Assembly (NCBI RefSeq): GCF_001667735.1
Contig: NZ_LZJN01000178.1
Span: forward strand, 1 to 36,775
Direction of reading: 5' to 3'
Length of the DNA stretch: 36,775 nucleotides
DNA from: Mycobacterium sp. E183
GTDB taxonomy: Bacteria; Actinomycetota; Actinomycetes; Mycobacteriales; Mycobacteriaceae
Below the pieces are notes generated by a model. That model was given only the letters and a program-made list of their open reading frames with translations. It was not told where the DNA came from and ran no database searches. A program made the position numbers and the translations under genes. Below are positions 31,120-36,775 of this stretch, in pieces (within the stretch, counting starts at the first letter, position 1; every line of letters starts with the position of its first letter).

Positions 31120-33735
31120 CTAGGCGCTGAGATCGATGCGGTGAGCGCCCTTGACGCCGTCGTACCGGTCGGGACTGCAGGTGAGGACGATGACCTGCCC
31201 GTGAGTGCCCACCGTGTCGAAGACCTCCCCCATTTTCGCCAGCCGATCGGGGTCGGTGAACCCCAACGCGTCATCGACGACCACCGGAACGGCGTCCTGC
31301 TTGGCGACCAGGGCGGCGCCGGCCAGCCGCGCCAAGATGCCGAGTTGCTCCTTGGCCCCACCCGACAGCGAGTCGTAGGGCACCGTGATTCCGTCGAGCG
31401 TGCGGCTGCGAATGCAGAGGTCGCTGTCGATCTCGACCTCGAACGTGGGACCGAACACCGGGCGACCCAACCGCTGCAGTTCCGCGCGGTAGGGCTCGAC
31501 GTACCGCTGCCGGGTGGTGTCGCGGTGACGCGTCATGACCGAGCGCAGCAGGCGCGCCGCCCTGGCCCGGCCGCCGACGCGGATGTGCTCACTGGCGGCG
31601 TGTTCGCGTTCGGTTTCCGCGGCGTCGAGCTTGCCCTGGCGGCCCTCGCTGCCCATCACCGACAGTTCGATGGTGATCTCGCGCAACGCGCGGGCGGCCT
31701 CTTCGTAGCGCTCGCGCAGTTCTTCCGTTTCCTTTACGGCGGCGCGCAATTCGGCGTTCACCGAGTCCGGGCTTGCCGCCGCGAGTTCCGCGGCGAGCTC
31801 GGCATGCCGACGTTCGGCGGCGAACGCGGCCCGCAGCGCCGTCTCCGCCGCCGACGCCAGTTCGTCGTCGCCGGCCGACGCCCGCTCCTGGGCCAGCCGG
31901 TCGGTGGCCGCGTCGAGTTCGCAACGCTGGTTCTTCAGCGCGTCCTCGAGAACCGTTGCGCGGGTGGCCAGCTCGGTGAGCCGGGCAGTGACGGTGGTGG
32001 CGATCCGGCGTCGGCCGTCGCACTCGGCGATCGCGGCCTGGCCAGCCGCCTGAAGCGCTTCAAGCTCGTCGCGGGCGGCTCCGATGCCGGTAGCCGCGCT
32101 GTCCGCCGGTTGCGCGGAGCGCAGCTGCGCGAGTCGCGAACGCAGCTCGTCGACCTCGTCGTCCCCGCACAGGCCGGTCAGGGTCGCGGTCAGTTGGTCG
32201 CGGCTGCCCTCCAGTTCGCGGCGACGCTGATCGGCGGCCCTGGCCGTGGCCAGGTCGGCCACCCGCGCGTCGGCCAACGCGGCCGACAGCTCCTCTTGCG
32301 CCGCAGCGTGTTTCGCCTGGACATCGAGGGTGGTTGCGCCGGGAGTGATCCACGCGGTCAGGACGCCGGGGACTTCGACCGCGGTGGGCCCGGTGGTCGT
32401 GATGGACCAGGTTTGGCCTTCGGACAACGCGACCCGTTCGCCATCGATGGACAGCTCGATGTCCGCGGCGGCGGCGAACTCGACCGCCGCCGACGTCGAC
32501 GCCAACTGGTCGCCGATGCGATCGACCGCGGACGCGGCCGTCTCGATCCGGCGCAGCTGCTGCTCGGTGAGCGCGATCTCGCCGAGTTCCGCGGACACCT
32601 GCTCGCAGTCGCGCTGGATCGCGTCGATCTTGGCCAACCGGGCGCTCAGCCGCTCGGCCTCCTCGCGGTCGGCGAGCTGAGTGACGGTGCGGCGGGCGGA
32701 TTCGGCGCGGTGATGCAGATCCGCGACGGCCTCTGCGGCTTGCCGGGCGGCGGCCGCGGCGGCCTCGGCCTCGGCCTGCGCCGCCGCGCGCGCGTCGGCG
32801 GCCTCTTTCGCTTGTGCCTCGGCAGCCACGACAGCCGCTGTGCGGGTAGCGATTTCGGCGAGAAGCTGCAGACGCGAGGTGCGGGCCGTGGTGGCCGCCG
32901 TGCTAGTAGCCGCCGCGGCGGTCGCGATCAACTCGGCCTCGCGTGCTTGCCCCGTGAGTTCGGCGACCTTTTCCGCGGCCTGCTGCGCGGCGGTGAGCCG
33001 GGGGCGCGCGGCGATGCGCTGCTGGGACAGGTCGGCCACCTGTTGCGTCAGGGCCGCGTGCCGACCCACCCGCTCGTCGCCCACGGCGACCGCCGCCGCG
33101 CACTCCGCGACCGCGGCCTCGGCGTCGGCCAGGCGGGTGATCGCCGCGGCCCATTCCCCGGTGGGACGCCCCGTGGGGGTGAAGTAGCGTCCGTATTCCG
33201 CGTCGATGCGTTCGATGAGCAACGGCTCGGTGCCCGACAACGCCGCGGCGTCGCCGGCCGCCACGTCGAGCGCGCGCGACAGGGCGTCGCAACCGGAGAG
33301 ATCCACCGCGGCGGTCGACGCCGACTGCAGCACCCGCTGGGCGTGCCACAAATCGCTGTCCACCGTCTCGGCCAGCATCGCGCGGACCCGTTCGTGCGCC
33401 TCGTCGCCGGTGAGCTGCTCGCGGTGCGGCGACTGGATCGTCAGTTCGGTTTCGCATTTCTTGTGGAACCGCTTGCGATAGGTGAAACGATAAGGGCCGC
33501 AGCTCAATTCGGCGCTAACCTCGGATCCGACGTCGCTGTGGGTGGGCTTGACCTGCTTGACTTCCTTCTTCGTCGAGCGGTCCCGGGACTCCAGCAGCAG
33601 ATCGAGGGCCTCGATCATCGACGACTTGCCGATCTCGTTGCCGCCGCACAGCACGACGACACCGTGGTCGGGAAATTCGATCTCCCGGTGCGCGATGCCG
33701 CGATAATTCGTCAGGGTCAGGCGGTGCAACTTCAT
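31120..33735 (-). CDS. SbcC/Rad50/YhaN-like ATPase (Rv1278-like)
   Basis: 871-residue SMC-like ATPase. The N-terminal lobe has MKLHRLTLTNYRGI and Walker A GGNEIGKS (31-38). Long Ala/Glu-rich coiled coils span about 230-410 and 470-740. A central globular part (about 415-470) contains ADIELSIDGERVALSEG and the ITTTGPTAVEVPG strands. The C-terminal lobe has signature SLSGGAKEQL near 788 and Walker B VPVVVDDALGFTD near 815. No CxxC zinc hook is visible, unlike Rad50/SbcC. The ATG overlaps the stop of the phosphoesterase gene (ATGA), so the two are made together, as in SbcCD or YhaO-YhaN. It probably gates nuclease access to DNA ends. Length is close to M. tuberculosis Rv1278. Confidence 0.87.
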   Translation of the reverse strand: MKLHRLTLTNYRGIAHREIEFPDHGVVVLCGGNEIGKSSMIEALDLLLESRDRSTKKEVKQVKPTHSDVGSEVSAELSCGPYRFTYRKRFHKKCETELTIQSPHREQLTGDEAHERVRAMLAETVDSDLWHAQRVLQSASTAAVDLSGCDALSRALDVAAGDAAALSGTEPLLIERIDAEYGRYFTPTGRPTGEWAAAITRLADAEAAVAECAAAVAVGDERVGRHAALTQQVADLSQQRIAARPRLTAAQQAAEKVAELTGQAREAELIATAAAATSTAATTARTSRLQLLAEIATRTAAVVAAEAQAKEAADARAAAQAEAEAAAAAARQAAEAVADLHHRAESARRTVTQLADREEAERLSARLAKIDAIQRDCEQVSAELGEIALTEQQLRRIETAASAVDRIGDQLASTSAAVEFAAAADIELSIDGERVALSEGQTWSITTTGPTAVEVPGVLTAWITPGATTLDVQAKHAAAQEELSAALADARVADLATARAADQRRRELEGSRDQLTATLTGLCGDDEVDELRSRLAQLRSAQPADSAATGIGAARDELEALQAAGQAAIAECDGRRRIATTVTARLTELATRATVLEDALKNQRCELDAATDRLAQERASAGDDELASAAETALRAAFAAERRHAELAAELAAASPDSVNAELRAAVKETEELRERYEEAARALREITIELSVMGSEGRQGKLDAAETEREHAASEHIRVGGRARAARLLRSVMTRHRDTTRQRYVEPYRAELQRLGRPVFGPTFEVEIDSDLCIRSRTLDGITVPYDSLSGGAKEQLGILARLAGAALVAKQDAVPVVVDDALGFTDPDRLAKMGEVFDTVGTHGQVIVLTCSPDRYDGVKGAHRIDLSA

Positions 33736-34883
33736 GCGGCGCCCCGGTCGGTGAGGCGTAGCAACAGCGCCAGCGCCGCCTGCGCGTCGGCGGCAGCATC
33801 GGAGGCTGGCTCGCGCGCGGTCGCCACCAGCTCGTCGACCGCCGCGGCGGCGAATCCCCCGATACCCAGATCGCTGAATTCGCCGTCGGCCGGGATTACC
33901 GCCAGATCGGTGCGGCGTTCCCACAGGCCGAGCCAGGCATACAACCGCGCGTACTTGTCGAGACACGCATCCAGCGCCGCCCGATCGGTGACCGTCAGGG
34001 ATCCGGTGAGCGCCAAGCGCACCACGGTGCGGTCCTTGTCTGCCATCAGGTCCAGGTTCAGGTCGAGGTCGGCGATGTCACGGCGAGTGTCGACCTGGTG
34101 ATGCATGGTGACGAAGCGCCACCGGCCGACATGCCGTGATTCCACCGAGGCGGTGCGACGCGGGTCGCTCTCGTCGATCTCCACGACGAGGACATGACCG
34201 GGGTCGGATTCCACGTCGTCGAAGTTGGTGACCTCCGGCGAACCGGAGTACCAGATCCGGCCGCTGTCACCGACATTCGTCCGTGAATGCTTGTCCCCCA
34301 GTGCAACGTAGTGCACCGTACCGGTCGCCAGCGCGCGGTCGAGGGTGGCCAGGCGGATCAGGGAGGGCTTGTCCCGGTCCGGGTCCAGGACGTCGACCCC
34401 GCCGTGCGCGACGAGGATCCGGGTGACCGGTTCGGGCGCGAGGCCTTCGAGAACGTCGGCGACCAGGTCGGTGGTCGGCGCCTTGGATCGCCATGGCGCG
34501 GCGACGATCTCCAGCCCGGGCCTGACCCGATGGGCGCCGGCCTGGTCGAGCACCACCACGTTGTCGGGACGTTCGGCGGTGAACAGGGCGCTGGTGTACA
34601 CCGAGGACGCGTCGAGCGGGTCGTGGTTGCCCGGTAGCAGGTAGACCGGAATCCCGATGGCGCGCATGGCTTCTAACGACTGCCCGACGACCTGCGGGGG
34701 AAGCTGATTGTGTTCGAAGACGTCGCCGGAGACCACGACGAACTCGGCGCCCACCTCCGTCGCCAGCGCCCCCAGGCCGGCCACCGCGTCACGCCGGGCA
34801 GCCGAGTACCGCGGCTGAGCATCACCGGCGAGAAAGTGCCGGGTCATGCCGAGCTGCCAGTCGGCGGTGTGCAGGAATCGCAT
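33732..34883 (-). CDS. SbcD/Mre11/YhaO-like metallophosphoesterase (Rv1277-like)
   Basis: 383-residue calcineurin-like nuclease subunit. The five metal motifs are visible in order: LHTADWQLG (D8, H/Q variant), VSGDVFEHN, LPGNHDPLD, VAHGGVD and GDKHS. The C-terminal part (from about 250: RFVTMHHQVDTRRDI) would be the capping and ATPase-contact region. ATG 34883 has a strong GAAAGGGAG site. It is upstream of, and overlaps, the SbcC-like ATPase gene. Expected activity is Mn-dependent DNA nuclease on ends or hairpins; this is inferred from the family. Confidence 0.88.
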   Translation of the reverse strand: MRFLHTADWQLGMTRHFLAGDAQPRYSAARRDAVAGLGALATEVGAEFVVVSGDVFEHNQLPPQVVGQSLEAMRAIGIPVYLLPGNHDPLDASSVYTSALFTAERPDNVVVLDQAGAHRVRPGLEIVAAPWRSKAPTTDLVADVLEGLAPEPVTRILVAHGGVDVLDPDRDKPSLIRLATLDRALATGTVHYVALGDKHSRTNVGDSGRIWYSGSPEVTNFDDVESDPGHVLVVEIDESDPRRTASVESRHVGRWRFVTMHHQVDTRRDIADLDLNLDLMADKDRTVVRLALTGSLTVTDRAALDACLDKYARLYAWLGLWERRTDLAVIPADGEFSDLGIGGFAAAAVDELVATAREPASDAAADAQAALALLLRLTDRGAA

Positions 34884-35374
34884 GGCGGCGGCTCCCTTTC
34901 GGACTCCGTGATTACCAGGGCATCGCGAGCTTAAATCCGCGCACCGACAAGACGCGGGACCTCGCCCGGCAGGTCTCCGAGCGGGTATTTTGCGTCACGG
35001 GCAGACCGGCGAGCCGCCGGCGCCGATCCTGCCGGCCACCGCGGCCGCCCAGCGTGGGGGGAAACTCGGCGGCGGGTAGGTGCCGTGATCCGCCGGTTCT
35101 TCCGACCCCCGCCCGGCTGGGTCGATGCCGCAACCCGCCAGGTCGTCGAGGTCGACCTGGCCACCTACGGAACGACTATCGCCCCGAACAGCCCGCCGAA
35201 CTCGCCGACTGCCTCACCCCGACGGCTGGTCGATCCACATCTGTCGGAAAGGGTAGTTGGGTACGCCAGGTGGGCGTAGCTAATTTACCCAGGTCACGTC
35301 ATCAAGACCGAATGTTGAGTCATGGCGCCGCGATTGGTTATTTTTGCGCGGATCAAAGACCAGGCGCGACCTTT
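34884..35374. other. 491-base gap, no supported gene
   Basis: This region lies between the start of the SbcD-like gene and the end of the P450 gene, both minus. It must hold the promoter for the nuclease operon (a minus-strand TAAGCT lies near 34930). A plus-strand frame from GTG 35085 to 35279 begins VIRRFFRPPPGWVDAATRQV and reads like protein for about 35 residues, then degenerates; it may be a gene remnant. Around 35270-35350 base composition is more AT-rich than the surroundings. Nothing else recognised. Confidence 0.4.
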
Positions 35375-36568
35375 TCATGCCAGGACGGCCGGCAAAGTTT
35401 CCCAGCCGCGGACTGTCGATGTCGTGGTCATGCGTGCCGCAGACATATCGATGTCCCACTCCGGGAAGCGGTTGAGCACCTCATCGAGCGCCACGCGTCC
35501 CTCCATCCGGGCTAACGACGCTCCCAGGCAATAGTGCACGCCAACACCGAAGCCGACATGGGCTCCGGCTTTGCGGTGAAGGTCGAAGACGTCGCCATCG
35601 GGCGGGAATTGCCGATGGTCGCGGTTTGCGGCACCGGCGAGCAACATCATGATGCTGCCGGCCGGCACGTGTTGTCCGTAGTAGTCCACGTCGCGTGTGA
35701 GGGTGCGCGCGATGTGTGGCGCGGGGGGTTCGAAACGCAGCAGCTCCTCGATTGCGCCGGCAATCAGGCTGCGATCGGCGACCAGCTCCCGCCGCTGCTC
35801 GGGGTGCTCGGCCAAAACCTTGCCCGCCCAACCGATTAGCCGGGTCGTTGTCTCGGCGCCGCCCGCGGCGACCAGCGTGATGCAAATCAGCAGTTCCTCG
35901 CGGGTCAACCCCCGTCTGGTGCCATCGAGGTCGGTGAATTCGACGCTGAGCAATTCGGTGACCACGTCGTCGGAGGGATGTTCAGCGCGCCAATCGAGGT
36001 AGTCGGCGAACAGCTGCCCGGTTTCCAGCCCTGTGGACGCGGCTTTCATTTGTCCGCCGGCCTCGGTGTTGACGTGACTTTCGGCGAGGTCAAGGACCTC
36101 CTGCCGCATCTCATCGGGAATTCCCAGCAGCCTGCACACGACTCTCACCGGCATCTCGGCACCCAAATTGGCGATGAAGTCAAAGCCCCCGGTACCAACG
36201 AACGGATCGAGACTCTCGGCACAGAATTGCCGCGCGGTGGCCTCGACCTCGCGCATTTTGCGTGGCGTGAACATGCGAGAAAGGCTCTGGCGATAGATGT
36301 CGTGAAGGGGCGGGTCCTCCATCAGGAACACGCCGGGCGGAATCGGCATGTCAGCCTTGATCAACTCGAGAATGTTTCCCCGCGCAGAGCTGAACGTCTC
36401 ATGGTCATTCAGCGCCGCATGCACGTCGTCGAATCGGCTCAGCGCGTAGAAGTCGTGTTGGTCGTTGTACGACAGCGGCGCCTCCTCGCGGAGCCGCCGA
36501 AACAGCGGATACGGGTCGGCGTTGAGTTCGACGTCGTAGGGGTCGTAGAACACCTCACTCGCAGTCTG
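35375..36568 (-). CDS. Cytochrome P450, 5' end replaced by fold-back
   Basis: Heme-thiolate monooxygenase, soluble bacterial type. The minus-strand copy runs from Q4 (36568) to the stop at 35375. Key motifs: I-helix AAGGAETTTRL (oxygen activation), K-helix EELLR (ExxR), and the heme loop FGVGVHYCLGASLA with Cys350 as iron ligand. The first three codons (ATG GGT GTC) are missing on this strand but appear, with a ribosome site, on the inverted copy at 36689. Combining both gives a 400-residue protein, normal for the family. An open frame to 36688 on this strand adds 40 residues read from the reversed promoter and is spurious. No ferredoxin or reductase gene is nearby; the CYP family is not assigned. 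Confidence 0.9.
   Translation of the reverse strand, partial: QTASEVFYDPYDVELNADPYPLFRRLREEAPLSYNDQHDFYALSRFDDVHAALNDHETFSSARGNILELIKADMPIPPGVFLMEDPPLHDIYRQSLSRMFTPRKMREVEATARQFCAESLDPFVGTGGFDFIANLGAEMPVRVVCRLLGIPDEMRQEVLDLAESHVNTEAGGQMKAASTGLETGQLFADYLDWRAEHPSDDVVTELLSVEFTDLDGTRRGLTREELLICITLVAAGGAETTTRLIGWAGKVLAEHPEQRRELVADRSLIAGAIEELLRFEPPAPHIARTLTRDVDYYGQHVPAGSIMMLLAGAANRDHRQFPPDGDVFDLHRKAGAHVGFGVGVHYCLGASLARMEGRVALDEVLNRFPEWDIDMSAARMTTTSTVRGWETLPAVLA
36493..36568. repeat. Right-end inverted repeat, inner arm (pairs with 36698-36773)
   Basis: Base n pairs with base 73266-n in this arm: 36493-36568 are the exact reverse complement of 36698-36773 (76 bases), with mismatches immediately outside at both edges (36569/36697 and 36492/36774). 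Both arms encode P450 residues Q4-R28. The 129-base loop is the P450 promoter and first three codons. Confidence 0.94.
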
Positions 36569-36643
36569 AGGATGAGCAGGGTTGTGCGTGTCTAGGTTAT
36601 TGCGGCTCCCAGTGGCGTGCTGTCCTGACTTACCAGTAGTCCG

Positions 36644-36660
36644 TCCGACGAACGGTCGGA
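36644..36660. promoter_or_regulatory. TetR-type operator-like palindrome upstream of the P450 start
   Basis: TCCGAC-GAACG-GTCGGA is a perfect 6-bp inverted repeat with a five-base centre, ending 28 bases before the ATG at 36689. Its size and GAC/GTC halves fit TetR-family operators, common for mycobacterial P450 genes. No TetR gene is in the window. Confidence 0.45.
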
Positions 36661-36688
36661 TGCGTCGGTTGGAGGGAGTTGCAGGCAT

Positions 36689-36775
36689 ATGGGTGTCCAG
36701 ACTGCGAGTGAGGTGTTCTACGACCCCTACGACGTCGAACTCAACGCCGACCCGTATCCGCTGTTTCGGCGGCCC
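36689..36775 (+). CDS. Cytochrome P450, inverted 5' fragment with the true start
   Basis: ATG at 36689 is preceded by GGAGGGAG and begins MGVQTASEVFYDPYDVEL, identical from Q4 to R28 with the minus-strand P450 N-terminus. The last codon (CCC) differs from the other copy (CTC), so the end is either a read error or a slight divergence. The window ends after 29 codons. This copy carries the real promoter and start; it is most likely the same gene seen in the opposite orientation through a chimeric join. A genuine second, near-identical divergent P450 is less likely. Confidence 0.8.
   Translation, partial: MGVQTASEVFYDPYDVELNADPYPLFRRP
36698..36773. repeat. Right-end inverted repeat, outer arm (pairs with 36493-36568)
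   Basis: Exact reverse complement of 36493-36568. It reaches to within two bases of the end of the window, so the true repeat may be longer apart from the single mismatch at 36774. Confidence 0.93.

Noticed and set aside
31117..34101. A 994-codon open frame on the plus strand
   Set aside because: It is the antisense shadow of the SbcC/SbcD-like genes. It is rich in Arg/Gly with no motifs, while the minus strand has complete Walker and nuclease motifs. The same applies to long frames at 1979-3325 (+), 16021-17757 (-) and 28340-29974 (-).
36569..36688. Forty-codon N-terminal extension of the minus-strand P450
   Set aside because: Its residues are read from the reversed promoter of the inverted copy. 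They resemble nothing in P450 proteins, and the true start is on the other strand at 36689.
1..36775. CRISPR arrays, insertion sequences, prophage genes, rRNA
   Set aside because: No regularly spaced direct repeats, transposases, phage structural genes or rRNA segments were seen on either strand.

Overview
The window looks like chromosomal DNA from a slow-growing non-tuberculous Mycobacterium. It is GC-rich, has many GTG starts and ATGA/GTGA gene overlaps, and encodes typical mycobacterial families (DUF732 secreted protein, deazaflavin (F420)-type nitroreductase, luciferase-like F420-type oxidoreductase). Gene content and order recall the M. tuberculosis H37Rv stretch Rv1277 to Rv1294. From memory, these matches are: SbcD-like Rv1277, SbcC-like Rv1278, oppA-D Rv1280c-Rv1283c, canA Rv1284, cysD Rv1285, cysN Rv1286, Rrf2-type Rv1287, DUF732 Rv1291c, tRNA-Arg, argS Rv1292, lysA Rv1293 and hom/thrA Rv1294. 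The window reads this stretch in the opposite direction and carries several blocks that are absent or different in H37Rv.

Layout. Positions 1-3541 hold hom (5' part only), lysA and argS on the minus strand, the aspartate-family amino-acid operon with overlapping genes. A tRNA-Arg(CCG) follows at 3657-3729. Positions 3805-7933 hold a putative phosphonate catabolism cluster: a PHS-type MFS transporter divergent from a GntR regulator, a phosphonatase-like hydrolase and a phosphonate-associated zinc alcohol dehydrogenase. Positions 8188-13670 are accessory: a condensation-domain/GNAT fusion, two alpha/beta hydrolases, a deazaflavin nitroreductase and two secreted proteins. Positions 13803-19805 hold the DUF732 protein with a strong terminator, a TPR-Nudix pair, an RCK-channel-RCK potassium channel, a luciferase-like oxidoreductase and two VOC proteins. 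Positions 19809-23121 are a sulfate-activation operon (cysD, cysNC, Rrf2 regulator). Then come a PaaI-type thioesterase, a beta-carbonic anhydrase, the four-gene oppBCDA oligopeptide importer, an S33 peptidase, an SbcCD/YhaNO-like ATPase-nuclease pair and a cytochrome P450.

Both ends of the window fold back on themselves. Bases 1-77 are the exact reverse complement of 303-379, inside hom. Bases 36698-36773 are the exact reverse complement of 36493-36568, inside the P450. In both cases a gene appears twice in opposite orientations with part missing. This looks like inverted chimeras at the two ends of a draft contig (multiple-displacement amplification or assembly), not like biology. The ends should not be read as real gene order.

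Functional themes: phosphorus scavenging (phosphonate cluster), sulfur assimilation (cysDN plus a CymR-like regulator, beside an Opp system whose M. tuberculosis counterpart is reported to import glutathione), peptide import and processing, and DNA-end processing. The strongest candidates for under-described biology are the ABC-transporter-free phosphonate cluster with its paired operator-like palindromes, the condensation-GNAT fusion, and the SbcC-like protein that has a globular insert and no zinc hook.
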